Assembly (NCBI RefSeq): GCF_004403185.1
Contig: NZ_SOHJ01000004.1
Span: 465,768-529,767 of the forward strand
Origin: Cryobacterium suzukii
Lineage (GTDB): Bacteria > Actinomycetota > Actinomycetes > Actinomycetales > Microbacteriaceae
Direction: 5' to 3'
DNA: 64,000 bases
Below the pieces are notes generated by a model. The model worked only from the letters and a program-made list of their open reading frames with translations. It did not search any database and had not been told where the DNA came from. Positions 16,899-26,049 of the stretch are shown here, piece by piece (the stretch's first letter is position 1; the number at the start of each line of letters is the position of its first letter). Made by a program: the position numbers and the translations under genes.

Positions 16899-18281
16899 CT
16901 ACTCCGCGCGGGAGACCGCCACCATTTCGTCGCGGTCGACGACCTTGATTCGGATGCGGCCAGCGGCCTCGCCGAGCGCGAGCTCGTGCTGGTCGAGGTT
17001 GTGCCACCCATCGAGGCCGGTGTATTTCACTCCGCGCGCGTTGAGCAGCTCCACGATGCTCTCCTCCGACGGCGACTCGGGACGCCACCAGTTGCCGAGG
17101 TCGTTGATCAAGTGCCGGATGGTTTCCATCGCGTCGCTCTTGGTGTGGCCGATCAGGCCGACCGGGCCACGTTTGATCCAGCCGGACACGTAGACGCCGT
17201 ACATCTGCTGGTTGAACAGCCCACCGGTGCCAGCCGAAGGATCGCGGCGCAGCACCTGCCCCTCACGGTTCGGAATCACACCACGTTTCTTGTCAAACGG
17301 CACATCGGGCAGTTCTGACCCGAAATAGCCGACCGCCCGGTAGACGGCCTGAATCGGGATCTCACGAATTTCGCCGGTGCCGACGACGCCGCCGGCGCCA
17401 TCCCTTGTGGTGCGTTCCCACCGGAAAGCGGCTACCCGGCCGGCGCCGTCGTCGATGATTTCGACCGGCTTGGCAAAGAAGTGCAGGTGCAGGCGGCGGC
17501 TCGCCGTACCGGTCTCGCGGGCCCGCCACTGGTTCAACGTCTTGTCGATCACGAAGACCTGCTTGTTGCTCGCGACGGCCGCCGTCGCTGCCTCGTCGTA
17601 GTCGAAGTCTTCGTCGTAGACGATCATGTCCACGTCGTTCAGCTCGCCCACCTCACGCAATTCCAGCGGCGTGAACTTCACGGACGTCGGCCCGCGCCGC
17701 CCGAATACATGCACATCGGTCACCGGTGACGCGTTGAGGCCGTCGTAGACGTTCGCGGGAATCTCCGTCGGCAGCAGGTCATCGGCGTGTTTGACGAGCA
17801 TGCGGGATACGTCGAGGGCCACGTTGCCGTTGCCGATCACGGCGATCTCACGCGCCTCAAGCGGCCAGGTGCGCGGCACGTCGGGATGCCCGTCGAACCA
17901 GCTCACGAAGTCGGCCGCGCCGTACGAGCCGTCAAGTGAAGCGCCGGGAATGTCGAGGTCGGCGTCCTGCACGGCGCCGGTCGCGAAGATGACCGCGTTG
18001 TAGTGCTTTTTAAGGTCATCGAGGGTGACGTCGACGCCGAAGCGCACGTTGCCGAACACGCGGATGTCGCCGCTGTCGAGCACGCCGCGCAGCGCGTTAA
18101 TGATGCCTTTGATGCGGGGGTGATCGGGCGCGACACCGTACCGAACCAGTCCGTACGGCGCGGGCAGGTGGTCGAACAGGTCGATTGAGACCTCAAAATT
18201 GCGCTCGGCTTTGAGCAGAATGTCGGCGGAGTAAATTCCGGCCGGGCCGGCGCCGACGATGGCCAGTCTCAATTTGGTCAC
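16899..18281 (-). CDS. fprA: Ferredoxin/adrenodoxin-type NADP+ reductase (FprA-like)
   Basis: 460 aa. The FAD motif 'LRLAIVGAGPAGIYSADILL' is at the N-terminus, 'APYGLVRYGVAPDHP' follows, and the NADPH-binding 'IAVIGNGNVALDVSRMLV' is near 160. 'GWIKRGPVGLIGHTKSDAMETI' is the conserved C-terminal FAD-contact block. It moves electrons between NADPH and ferredoxin, like mycobacterial FprA. The start is GTG 18281, 8 nt after AAGGA; a longer frame to 18332 lacks support. It lies directly downstream of the polyprenyl synthase gene on the same strand. Confidence 0.92.
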   Translation of the reverse strand: MTKLRLAIVGAGPAGIYSADILLKAERNFEVSIDLFDHLPAPYGLVRYGVAPDHPRIKGIINALRGVLDSGDIRVFGNVRFGVDVTLDDLKKHYNAVIFATGAVQDADLDIPGASLDGSYGAADFVSWFDGHPDVPRTWPLEAREIAVIGNGNVALDVSRMLVKHADDLLPTEIPANVYDGLNASPVTDVHVFGRRGPTSVKFTPLELREVGELNDVDMIVYDEDFDYDEAATAAVASNKQVFVIDKTLNQWRARETGTASRRLHLHFFAKPVEIIDDGAGRVAAFRWERTTRDGAGGVVGTGEIREIPIQAVYRAVGYFGSELPDVPFDKKRGVIPNREGQVLRRDPSAGTGGLFNQQMYGVYVSGWIKRGPVGLIGHTKSDAMETIRHLINDLGNWWRPESPSEESIVELLNARGVKYTGLDGWHNLDQHELALGEAAGRIRIKVVDRDEMVAVSRAE

Positions 18282-18347
18282 TGAAGTTTTCCTTACTGCA
18301 CGAGCGGGCCGTGCCAAAAACGCACCCGGCACGCCCTCGATTGGGGT

Positions 18348-19418
18348 TTAGCTGGAGCGCTCGACGATGGACTCGGCGAATCGGGTGAGGGCTTTCTTGA
18401 CCGAACCGTTCGGCAGCGGAGCGAGGGCGGCAACGGCGTCGCGCGCCCAGCCGTGTGCCTCGGCCAGGGTTTCGGCCGTGACGGCGTGCTCGCGCAGCGC
18501 GGTGATCGCCGCGTCCGCGTCCGCGCCCTGTTCAGCACCGACCGTCATCACGTCGCGTTCCAGCCGCTCCAGCAGATCAGCGGATGCCCCATCGCTCGCG
18601 GCACGTTCCCGCAATCGAAGCAGCGGAAGCGTGACCACACCGGCCCGCAAGTCCGTTCCCGGCACTTTGCCCGTCTCCTGCGGCTGGGGGGATAGATCGA
18701 GCACATCGTCGATGAGCTGAAAGGCAACGCCAATCTTCTCTCCGAAGTCCACAACGGGCTGCTCGTACTCGGCCGGGGCGTTGGAGAACACCACGCCGCC
18801 CTGGGCGGCCGCGGCGATGAGCGAACCGGTCTTTCCGGCGAGCACCTGAATATAGTGTGCGACCGGGTCTTCGCCAGCGCGCGGGCCGACCGTCTCCTGA
18901 AACTGACCGAGCACGAGGCGCTCGAAAGTGGTCGCCTGGAGTTTGATGGCGCGTTCGCCGAGCCGGGCCATCAGCTGACTGGCACGGGCGAACAGTAGGT
19001 CCCCCGTGAGAATGGCAATGGAGTTGCCCCACACGGTTTGCGCACTCGGCACGCCGCGGCGCTTGTCTGCGTCGTCCATGACGTCGTCGTGATAAAGCGA
19101 GGCCAAGTGGGTCAGCTCGATGGCTGAGGCCGCGGTGACCACATCGGGCACGACGCCCTCGCCCAAGTGCGCGGTGAGAAGCGCGAGCATGGGACGCACT
19201 CGTTTTCCGCCGGCGTTGAGCAGGTAGCGGCTGGTAACGGTGGCGATTTCGTTGGCGTAGACGAGCTCATCGACGAGCGCCGCTTCGACCTTTTCGATGC
19301 CGGCATCGATGTTCGCTGCCAGGCCGCGGTCAGCCGAAGTCGAGAAAATACGTTCGCCGAGGCCCACCTGGCTCGTCACCGACGCGGTGCGTCGAATCAC
19401 GGGGACTCTGGATTTCAC
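18348..19418 (-). CDS. Polyprenyl diphosphate synthase for menaquinone side chain
   Basis: 356 aa, trans-isoprenyl diphosphate synthase. The first Asp-rich motif is 'YHDDVMDDADKRRG' (about 109-122) and the second 'FQLIDDVLD' (about 231-239), with 'GGKRVRPML' near 70. It elongates allylic diphosphates to the C35-C50 chain that MenA attaches. The start is GTG 19418, preceded at 7 nt by TAGGCT. The larger reading frame beginning inside menG is rejected. It follows menG by 22 bp, so prenyl chain and quinone methylation genes are adjacent. Chain length is not predictable by eye. Confidence 0.9.
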   Translation of the reverse strand: MKSRVPVIRRTASVTSQVGLGERIFSTSADRGLAANIDAGIEKVEAALVDELVYANEIATVTSRYLLNAGGKRVRPMLALLTAHLGEGVVPDVVTAASAIELTHLASLYHDDVMDDADKRRGVPSAQTVWGNSIAILTGDLLFARASQLMARLGERAIKLQATTFERLVLGQFQETVGPRAGEDPVAHYIQVLAGKTGSLIAAAAQGGVVFSNAPAEYEQPVVDFGEKIGVAFQLIDDVLDLSPQPQETGKVPGTDLRAGVVTLPLLRLRERAASDGASADLLERLERDVMTVGAEQGADADAAITALREHAVTAETLAEAHGWARDAVAALAPLPNGSVKKALTRFAESIVERSS

Positions 19419-19440
19419 GTCAGTCAGCCTATCGAGTTGG

Positions 19441-20142
19441 TCAGGGCTTGGTTCCGCGGTGAAGGGCCACGATGCCGAGTGTGAGATTGCGGTAGGCGAT
19501 GGCGGAGTATCCGGCCGAGCGGAGCCATCCGCTGAGCACCCGTTGGGTCGGCCAGGCCGCGATGGACTCGCCGAGGTAGTCATAGGCTTCAGCGTTGGAA
19601 GACGCGAGGCGTACGACGCGCGGCATGACGTGGTTGAGATAAGCAAAGTAGCTCTGGCGAACCAGCGTCAACGGCGGGGTCGAGAACTCGCAGATGACGA
19701 CGCGGCCGCCGGGCTTGGTCACACGGTAAAACTCGGCGAGGGCCTTCTTCGGCTCGACCACGTTGCGGAGGCCGAACGAGATGGTGACGGCGTCGAACTC
19801 GTTGTCCTGGAATGGAAGGGCGGTCGCGTCAGCCTGCACGAAATCGATGTGCTCATTGTGGGCGTGGCGAGTTCGACCTACCTCGATCATCCCGGCCGAA
19901 AAGTCGGCAGCAACCACGTGGGCTCCGCTGTGGGCGAGAGCCGCGCTTGAGGTTCCGGTGCCGGCCGCGATGTCAAGAATGCGTTCGCCCGGCTGCGGGT
20001 TGACTGCCTTTGTGGTGGCGACGCGCCAGAGCGAGGCGTTACCGACCGACAGCAAAGCGTTCGTGCGGTCATAGTGGGCGGCGACCTCGTCAAACATGGC
20101 AGCCACCTGCGCGGGCCGTTTGTTCAGGTCTGCTCTATTCAC
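19441..20142 (-). CDS. menG: Demethylmenaquinone methyltransferase
   Basis: 233 aa. SAM-dependent methyltransferase of the UbiE/MenG family: 'VAAMFDEVAAHYDRTNALLS', 'GERILDIAAGTGTSSAALA' (SAM motif I), 'DAVTISFGLRNV' and 'EFSTPP' are UbiE signatures. It catalyses the final methylation of demethylmenaquinone. The start is GTG 20142 with TAGAAT 6 nt upstream, suggesting a leaderless mRNA. The promoter is divergent from menF, a compact layout for two ends of one pathway. Confidence 0.93.
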   Translation of the reverse strand: MNRADLNKRPAQVAAMFDEVAAHYDRTNALLSVGNASLWRVATTKAVNPQPGERILDIAAGTGTSSAALAHSGAHVVAADFSAGMIEVGRTRHAHNEHIDFVQADATALPFQDNEFDAVTISFGLRNVVEPKKALAEFYRVTKPGGRVVICEFSTPPLTLVRQSYFAYLNHVMPRVVRLASSNAEAYDYLGESIAAWPTQRVLSGWLRSAGYSAIAYRNLTLGIVALHRGTKP

Positions 20143-20236
20143 CCCATCATTCTAGGATGCATAGGCCCGCCGAACCTGCACGGTTGCCGGGGCCCAGATT
20201 CGCATGGGGGCAGTGGCGCGGGCGTAGGCTACAGAG

Positions 20237-21469
20237 GTGAATGTGCAGGCCTTGACGGTCGAAACCTCCCCGATGGCCGATATCCACCAACTGATCCTGC
20301 TGCTCGATGGCCGCACGCCCCTGCTCTGGATGCGTCGCAACCAGGGCCTGGCCGGCATCGGCTGCGCGCTGCGGCTCGAGTTTTCCGGCCCGACCCGCAT
20401 GACGGATGCCGCGGCCGCCTGGAAGCAGGTCGTCGCCTTGGCCACCGTGACAGACCCGCTCGCCCGCACCGGTACCGGGCTGCTCGCCTTCGGCGCTTTC
20501 GCCTTCGATGAGACCTCTGCCGAGACCAGCGTGCTCATCGTTCCCGAGATCATCGTCGGCCGCGAAGACGGCCAGTGCTGGGTGACGCGCATCTGGGAGA
20601 CCGGGCAGAGCGCTCCCGAGAACCCGCTGACGCTGCGTCCGCTCGGCGACGAGTACCGCATCGCCCTGCTGCCCGGAGCACTGCCGCCCGAGGATTTTCG
20701 CGCAGCGGTCAGCTCGGGCATCGCGCGGATTCGCAGTCGACAGGTCAATAAGGTCGTGCTTGCTCGCGACCTGGTCGGGCGAGTGCCTGCCGAGTCCGAC
20801 CTGCGCCGCGCCATCACCAAACTCGCGCTCGGATACCCGGATTGCTGGACCTACGCCGTCGACGGTCTCATCGGGTCGAGCCCGGAAACTCTTATTCGCG
20901 CCGACCACGGTTCGGTCAACGCCCGCGTGCTGGCCGGCACGATCTCCCGCGGAGCGGATGCCGAGGACGATCGTGAGGCGGCCCTCACCCTGGCCACCTC
21001 CTCGAAAGACGGCGACGAACACGAATTTGCCGTGCAAAGCGTGCTCAAGTCACTTCGCCCACACACCTCGGCGCTCGCAACGAGCGAAATTCCGTTCACG
21101 GTGAAACTCCCCAATCTCTGGCACCTCGCGACCGATCTGGAAGGCACCCTGAGCGACGGGTCGACGTCGCTCGACCTGATCGCAGCGTTACACCCGACTG
21201 CTGCGGTCGCCGGAACCCCGACCGCCGCGGCTCTATCCCTGATTCGCGAACTCGAACCGTTCGACCGTGGCCGCTACGCCGGGCCGGTCGGCTGGGTGGG
21301 CGCCGACGGCGACGGCGAGTGGGCGATCGCGCTGCGCTGTGCGCAGGTCGTACCCGCCGGTGGCATCACCGCGTACGCCGGCTGCGGCATCGTGCTGGAC
21401 TCCGACCCCGACCGCGAGCTCGCCGAGACCAAAATGAAGTTCCGCCCCATCGTAGAAGCCTTCGGATGA
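20237..21469 (+). CDS. menF: Isochorismate synthase
   Basis: 410 aa. Chorismate-binding enzyme: 'VNKVVLARDLVGR', 'GSSPETLIRADHGSVNARVLAGTISRG', 'DEHEFAVQSV', 'LHPTAAVAGTPTAAAL' and 'PFDRGRYAGPVGWVGADGDGEWAIALRCAQ' match isochorismate synthases. It converts chorismate to isochorismate, the first committed menaquinone step, supplying the adjacent menD. GTG 20237 follows TAGGCT by 6 nt (leaderless pattern). A siderophore-type isochorismate synthase is possible in principle, but the men neighbours make menaquinone the likely role. Confidence 0.9.
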   Translation: MNVQALTVETSPMADIHQLILLLDGRTPLLWMRRNQGLAGIGCALRLEFSGPTRMTDAAAAWKQVVALATVTDPLARTGTGLLAFGAFAFDETSAETSVLIVPEIIVGREDGQCWVTRIWETGQSAPENPLTLRPLGDEYRIALLPGALPPEDFRAAVSSGIARIRSRQVNKVVLARDLVGRVPAESDLRRAITKLALGYPDCWTYAVDGLIGSSPETLIRADHGSVNARVLAGTISRGADAEDDREAALTLATSSKDGDEHEFAVQSVLKSLRPHTSALATSEIPFTVKLPNLWHLATDLEGTLSDGSTSLDLIAALHPTAAVAGTPTAAALSLIRELEPFDRGRYAGPVGWVGADGDGEWAIALRCAQVVPAGGITAYAGCGIVLDSDPDRELAETKMKFRPIVEAFG

Positions 21470-21479
21470 ACCTTTGCGG

Positions 21480-22346
21480 CTACTTCCAGCGCCAGGAGTC
21501 GATGGCGGCGGCGATGATCTCTTCCCCGTTGTCTTCGGGAATGACGAAGGAGATCACGAAGAACCTAACCGGCTCCCCGGCTGACTGGTAGGTATCCGGT
21601 GCGAAGACGGTGAGGAACGCCTTGGTGCGGGTGTTCTCGGCGGTGCTGATCATGCGAGTGAGGTTGGCGTCGACGCCGTCGAGGGTTACGGCCTCTTTCA
21701 GGCTCGTGACCTCGCCGGCCTGGGGAAAGTAGCTCTGGTTCAGGAAGTCGACCATGTCGTCGAGGCTGCCGCCGGGAGCCCATTCGTCGGTGCTGGCCAC
21801 CGCCACCGGTTCCACCAGTACGCTGCCGAGGACGCTGCCCACGCCCGTCTTGTGGATGACACCGTCTGCGTCACGCTCACCCCACAGTTCCAGGGTGGTG
21901 ATGCAGCCATCCGTCTTCTCAGCGGATTGGTTGTTGAGGTAATCGCCCGGCCCATTGAAGGAAAAGCAGGGCGTGATGACGGGCTGAGCATCGGTGAGTA
22001 CGGCCGTGCCGATTCCCGAATTCACCAGCGCAACGACGATCACAATGGTCACGAGCACGTTGGCCAGCACGGCCAGGGAGGACCCGACCAGCCCCGCGAG
22101 CCCGAACGATTTGCCGTCCGGCCTGCGCATCGCGAGGATTCCGAGGATGATCCCTGCAACTCCGAGCACTAGTCCCAGAATCGGAATCCAGCCGATGACG
22201 AAGGCGCCGATGCCCACGATGAGTGCGGCGAGAACGATGCCGCCGCGACGTGTCGGCGGGTTCGACGGGGACGCTTGTCCGGGTGCCAGTCCGGGCGCGT
22301 GCTCGGGGAGGCCGCCGGTCTGCGGGTCCGGGGGCGAATCGGTCAT
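21480..22346 (-). CDS. DUF4190-type membrane protein with extracellular C-terminal domain
   Basis: 288 aa from ATG 22346, preceded by GGGAGG. A Pro/Gly-rich cytoplasmic N-terminus (about 1-33) is followed by two TM helices with a short 'RRPDGKSFGLAGL' turn, a typical DUF4190 hairpin ('AALIVGIGAFVIGWIPILGLVLGVAGIILGILA'). About 170 residues of extracellular domain follow ('TLELWGERDADGVIHKTGVGS', 'FFVISFVIPEDNGEEIIAAA'). The outer domain may sense or bind something; function unknown. It lies between convergent menF and the upstream menD. Confidence 0.7.
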   Translation of the reverse strand: MTDSPPDPQTGGLPEHAPGLAPGQASPSNPPTRRGGIVLAALIVGIGAFVIGWIPILGLVLGVAGIILGILAMRRPDGKSFGLAGLVGSSLAVLANVLVTIVIVVALVNSGIGTAVLTDAQPVITPCFSFNGPGDYLNNQSAEKTDGCITTLELWGERDADGVIHKTGVGSVLGSVLVEPVAVASTDEWAPGGSLDDMVDFLNQSYFPQAGEVTSLKEAVTLDGVDANLTRMISTAENTRTKAFLTVFAPDTYQSAGEPVRFFVISFVIPEDNGEEIIAAAIDSWRWK

Positions 22347-22463
22347 GTGGGCCTCCCGGCATCCGTGTGTCTTAAACGGTACCAAGCCGCCCGCCTGAGC
22401 ATCCGCTCCCAACAAATCTGTGGATAACTCGCTCCACCCGTCGTGGGAAAGACACTGGCCCCG

Positions 22464-24167
22464 CTAACGGACCAGGGGAACCTCGAGGATCGTGGGGCGG
22501 GTGGGCGCGCCGGTGAGGGCCCGCTCCAGGTCACTTCGCGTCGCGGCGATCGCGTAATTCCAGCCGTAGGCAGCTGCGAGCGCCTCCAGATCGACCCTGC
22601 GCGGGGTGTAGAGGACCCGCTCCATCGCGTCGACCGGAGCCGTCGCGGCCACTTCGAGGCCGTCGAAGATGCTGCCACCGCCGTCGACGCCGACGATGAC
22701 CTGCAGCCGGGGTTCTGGTTCGCCCGGGGTCAGCAGCAGCGAACCGACATCGTGCAAAAACGTGAGGTCGCCCATCAGAACCCGGGTCACGCCGACCGAA
22801 CGCGGTTCTGGCTCGGCCTGACTGGCCAGCGCCACCCCGAGCGCGGTGGAGATAGTCCCGTCGATACCGGCCAGTCCACGGTTGGACAGTACGGTGATCT
22901 TCTTGCCGGGGACCCGCTTATCGGCCTCGCGAATTAGCCGGGACGCGCCGAGTACCAGCCGGTCATGCGGCCATGATGCACGCCAGACCGCGTCGACGAG
23001 CAGCGTCCGCGTTAGCGGCGCTCGCAGAACTGCCAATTCAGCGCGGGTTATGCCGCGCTTATCGATCGGTGCCCGGCCTTCATCGGCTGTGGCTTCTGCG
23101 AGAGCCCTGCTGGTCATGACCCAACGGCCTAGCCATTCCCGGGCCGTTGGTGTGCGGGCAGCCAGCAGGCACTCAGCATCCGCGCCGATCGAACGGGTGA
23201 AAGCGCGTGCAGCATGGGCCGGGTTGTACCATTCCAGTCCCGTCGTTGCGACAATGATGGTCTCCACATCGCCACGGGCGATGAGGGCCGGAATCTCCCG
23301 ACTGAGCGTGGGATGACCGAACACGACCACCCGTTCCACCTGGCCGCCGAGATCTACGTCAGCGAGTAGTTCGCGGTAATGCACGATCAAATTCGGGCCA
23401 AACCGAGCGCCGCTCGATACCTCGGCCAGCAACGGCCAGCCGCTGGCGTGGGCCAGCTCTTCGGCCTCAGGCCCGGCACCATCGCCGGCCACGACGACGG
23501 TACGCGGTCCCGCAGCAAGAAGCATGGCCGGACCATCACTTGACATAGACGGGGCAAAGCGCCTGGAGCGTGTCGCCACGGAAGGGCGGGGCGTCCGCGC
23601 TGCCGACAGCGGCTCGCGAAAGGCCAGGTTGAGTTGTGCCGGGCCGGGAGCCGCGGTGAAAACGCCGGTCGCAGCATCCATTGCCTGCCGTGCCAGCAGG
23701 GCGGCAATGCCCTCCTCATCACTCTCGCCGACCGGCGCCGGAACGTCGAGGCAGAGCCGGGTGGCAACCCCAAACAGGCCCGACTGTACGGTCGTCTGGT
23801 TCGAGCGGATGCCGCGCAGCTCGGCCGGGCGGTCGGCCGTCAGCAGAATCATGGGTACCCCGGCATGGTGCGCTTCGAGCACGGCCGGATGCAAGTTAGC
23901 GACGGCGGTGCCCGACGTCACCACGACGAGGGCTGGCAGACCGGTTTCGAGGGCGAGGCCCAGGCCGAGAAAGCCGGCGCTTCGTTCGTCGGTGCGCACG
24001 TGTAAGCGGATGCTTCCGGCCTGTTCCAGCTCTGCCGCTGCCAAGGCGAGCGCCTGCGAACGCGCTCCGGGACAGAGCACCAGATCACGAACGCCCCGCC
24101 GAATGAATTCGTTCAGGAGCGAGAAGCTGAAATCGGTCGCCGGGCTTCTGATTACTCTTTCAGGCAT
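22464..24167 (-). CDS. menD: SEPHCHC synthase (MenD)
   Basis: 567 aa. ThDP-dependent 2-succinyl-5-enolpyruvyl-6-hydroxy-3-cyclohexene-1-carboxylate synthase joining isochorismate and 2-oxoglutarate. 'FIRRGVRDLVLCPGARSQALALAA', 'DERSAGFLGLGLALETGLPALVVVTSGTAVANLHPAV' and 'TADRPAELRGIRSNQT' are the MenD N-terminal signatures. The C-terminal 'SNRGLAGIDGTISTALGVAL' and 'LMGDLTFLHDVGSLL' bind ThDP-Mg. ATG 24167 overlaps the preceding gene by 8 bp, so translation is probably coupled. Much longer upstream frames lie inside that gene and are rejected. Confidence 0.95.
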   Translation of the reverse strand: MPERVIRSPATDFSFSLLNEFIRRGVRDLVLCPGARSQALALAAAELEQAGSIRLHVRTDERSAGFLGLGLALETGLPALVVVTSGTAVANLHPAVLEAHHAGVPMILLTADRPAELRGIRSNQTTVQSGLFGVATRLCLDVPAPVGESDEEGIAALLARQAMDAATGVFTAAPGPAQLNLAFREPLSAARTPRPSVATRSRRFAPSMSSDGPAMLLAAGPRTVVVAGDGAGPEAEELAHASGWPLLAEVSSGARFGPNLIVHYRELLADVDLGGQVERVVVFGHPTLSREIPALIARGDVETIIVATTGLEWYNPAHAARAFTRSIGADAECLLAARTPTAREWLGRWVMTSRALAEATADEGRAPIDKRGITRAELAVLRAPLTRTLLVDAVWRASWPHDRLVLGASRLIREADKRVPGKKITVLSNRGLAGIDGTISTALGVALASQAEPEPRSVGVTRVLMGDLTFLHDVGSLLLTPGEPEPRLQVIVGVDGGGSIFDGLEVAATAPVDAMERVLYTPRRVDLEALAAAYGWNYAIAATRSDLERALTGAPTRPTILEVPLVR

Positions 24168-24651
24168 CCCGACGGCCAGGCTGCTCGCCTTCACCCGGTT
24201 CGTTCTTCTTTTTCTTCTTCGTCGTTTCCCCGGGAGTTGGGTCGTTCTTGTCGAGATCCGCGAGATCTTGCTCCATTCGACGAATGCGATCCTGCTGATC
24301 TTTCTCGTTGAAGGGACGGTTCTGGCCGCTGTCGGATTTTGCGTTGCCGCCGTCAATCCCGCCGCCGTCAATCCCACCGCCGTTTAGCCCACCGCCGTTT
24401 AGCCCACGCAGAAAATCAAGGTCGTCATCGGGCGCAACCGAACGGAAGGATCGGGTGGTGGGAGTGGAGCGCCCGTGGCCGACGAGCAGCCACAGCAACG
24501 GGCCGATCAGCGGCACGAGAACGATGACGAAAATCCAGACCCAGCGCGGCAATCCACGAATGCGTTTGCGGTCAAAAACGGCACAGTCCACAAGGGTGTA
24601 GACGGTGAGGATGACGAGGGCTAGTCCTAGTCCGATCAAGAGCTTGGGCAT
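24160..24651 (-). CDS. PLDc_N-domain membrane protein
   Basis: 163 aa. An N-terminal two-TM unit ('LLIGLGLALVILTVYTLVDCAVF' and 'PRWVWIFVIVLVPLIGPLLWLLVG') is the phospholipase D-nuclease N-terminal domain found alone in many actinobacteria. After it comes a flexible tail with four GGG(L/I)(N/D) units encoded by a 15-bp repeat, then a charged Lys-rich C-terminus. TACAAT lies 6 nt before ATG 24651 (leaderless). It is co-transcribed with and overlaps menD, a conserved actinobacterial pairing as far as I know. Role unknown. Confidence 0.8.
   Translation of the reverse strand: MPKLLIGLGLALVILTVYTLVDCAVFDRKRIRGLPRWVWIFVIVLVPLIGPLLWLLVGHGRSTPTTRSFRSVAPDDDLDFLRGLNGGGLNGGGIDGGGIDGGNAKSDSGQNRPFNEKDQQDRIRRMEQDLADLDKNDPTPGETTKKKKKNEPGEGEQPGRRDA
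24346..24405. repeat. Four 15-bp coding repeats in the PLDc_N protein tail
   Basis: Two copies of GCCGCCGTCAATCCC are followed by two of ACCGCCGTTTAGCCC. The unit encodes GGGID or GGGLN on the minus strand, so copy-number changes only lengthen a flexible linker. Confidence 0.9.
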
Positions 24652-24723
24652 ATCTCGATTGTAAGGCGCTTGACCGTGAGAGACATGTGCGCCTACCCAG
24701 CCGCGGCATTCTAAGCTGGATCT

Positions 24724-25023
24724 ATGAAATTCGTGCCCCCTTGGTTGTACTACTCCGTGTTGCGCGTCTTAATGTTTGCCGCACCGCTGGCAATTCTGCT
24801 GTCCCTGGGGTTGTGGCCTTGGGCGTCCGCTGTAATCGCCGCGTTGGTCGGCCTGTGCCTGTCCTATCTTCTGCTGGGCAAGTCGCGCGAAAGTGTTGCC
24901 CGCGACCTCTACCAGGCGCGGCACCCCGACAAGCAGACGGTGAACCCGGATTCCGAGATCGAGGACTCGCTAATGAATGCCCAGGAGCACACGAAGTCAG
25001 AACGCGAAAGCAAGTCCCAGTAG
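24724..25023 (+). CDS. DUF4229 domain-containing membrane protein
   Basis: 99 aa with two TM helices ('VLMFAAPLAILLSLGLWPWASAVIAALVGLCLSYLLLG') followed by 'KSRESVARDLYQARH', the DUF4229 signature, and a charged tail. TAAGCT ends 6 nt before ATG 24724. The 3' end overlaps convergent menA by 27 bp, so the last codons are read on both strands. Family function unknown; it is usually found next to menA/menD. Confidence 0.85.
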   Translation: MKFVPPWLYYSVLRVLMFAAPLAILLSLGLWPWASAVIAALVGLCLSYLLLGKSRESVARDLYQARHPDKQTVNPDSEIEDSLMNAQEHTKSERESKSQ

Positions 25024-26040
25024 CAGGCCATAGGCGAGCGCCGCGAGGCTCGTTAGCTTGAGGGCGAGGATGAGTTCTTTCGCCGACGTGGCGGTGATCG
25101 TGATGAGGCAGGCCGGCAATGCCAGCAGCAGCACGAAGAACGTGAAGATTCCGAGCGGATAGACCAGGCTGAAAAGACCCGCGATCACGAACGGCAGCAA
25201 CAAGAAGATGCAGAAGACGACCCGGGAGGCCGTACTTCCGATTCGCACCGCGAAGGTACGCTTGCCGGCTGCCTTATCTGGCACGATGTCACGCAGGTTG
25301 TTGACCATGAGCACGGCACAGGCGATCAACCCCATCGCCACACCACCGAGAACGCTCTCGGTGGTGAAGTCGCCGACCTGCACATAGGTCGTGCCCGCGG
25401 TAGCTACGAGACCAAAGAATACGAAAACGAACACTTCACCGAGGCCCAGGTAGCCGTAGGGCTTCTTGCCGCCGGTATAGAACCACGCTGCGGCGAGGGC
25501 CACAACGCCAACGAGCAACAGCCACCAGTGCTGGGTCAGAATGACGAGCGTGATACCAGCCGTGGCAGCGAGGCCAAAAAAGGTCAAGGCCACGCGCAGC
25601 ACGGTGCGCGGGTTGGCGACGCCGCCGCCGGTGAGCCGAGCTGGTCCAATCCGAAAGGCGTCGGTGCCTCGGATGCCGTCGGAATAGTCATTGGCATAGT
25701 TGACGCCGATCTGCAGGAACAGCGCCACGGCAAGTGCGAGCAACGCGCGCACCGGATGGTAAACGCCGGGTCCACTCGCCACGATCGCGGCACCGGTACC
25801 GAGGAGTACCGGAGCAATGGCGAGCGGCAGAGTGCGCAGGCGTGCGCCCGACACCCAGTCGGAGGCCGTGGCTGGTTTGACCCTGGCCGGCCCTTTGCGG
25901 GGCGGTCCGGACTTATACGCCGGGTGGCCGGATTTGCTGCTGCGGCCACCCGCTGTGCCACCCGTATTAGCGCCCGCCATCTTCGCCGTGGGGTTCAATC
26001 GTTGTTGTTTGGGCCTGACCGGCCGAGCTCCTTGTGCCAC
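24997..26040 (-). CDS. menA: 1,4-dihydroxy-2-naphthoate polyprenyltransferase
   Basis: 347 aa. UbiA-superfamily integral membrane prenyltransferase with the first Asp-rich motif 'NYANDYSDGIRGTD' and a second 'NNLRDIVPDKAAGKRT'. It attaches the polyprenyl chain to DHNA. The first about 60 residues are an unusual basic, Gly/Pro-rich extension. GTG 26040 has TAACAT 6 nt upstream (leaderless pattern), supporting it over ATG 25980. The stop region overlaps DUF4229. It is separated from menE by the surface-protein locus at 26.0-30.2 kb. Confidence 0.93.
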   Translation of the reverse strand: MAQGARPVRPKQQRLNPTAKMAGANTGGTAGGRSSKSGHPAYKSGPPRKGPARVKPATASDWVSGARLRTLPLAIAPVLLGTGAAIVASGPGVYHPVRALLALAVALFLQIGVNYANDYSDGIRGTDAFRIGPARLTGGGVANPRTVLRVALTFFGLAATAGITLVILTQHWWLLLVGVVALAAAWFYTGGKKPYGYLGLGEVFVFVFFGLVATAGTTYVQVGDFTTESVLGGVAMGLIACAVLMVNNLRDIVPDKAAGKRTFAVRIGSTASRVVFCIFLLLPFVIAGLFSLVYPLGIFTFFVLLLALPACLITITATSAKELILALKLTSLAALAYGLLLGLAFAF

Positions 26041-26049
26041 GCCCCCATG

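Noticed and set aside
22419-22427. Perfect DnaA box (TTATCCACA on the minus strand)
   Set aside because: A single 9-mer, expected about once per two windows by chance, with no cluster of boxes or AT-rich element, so not an origin.
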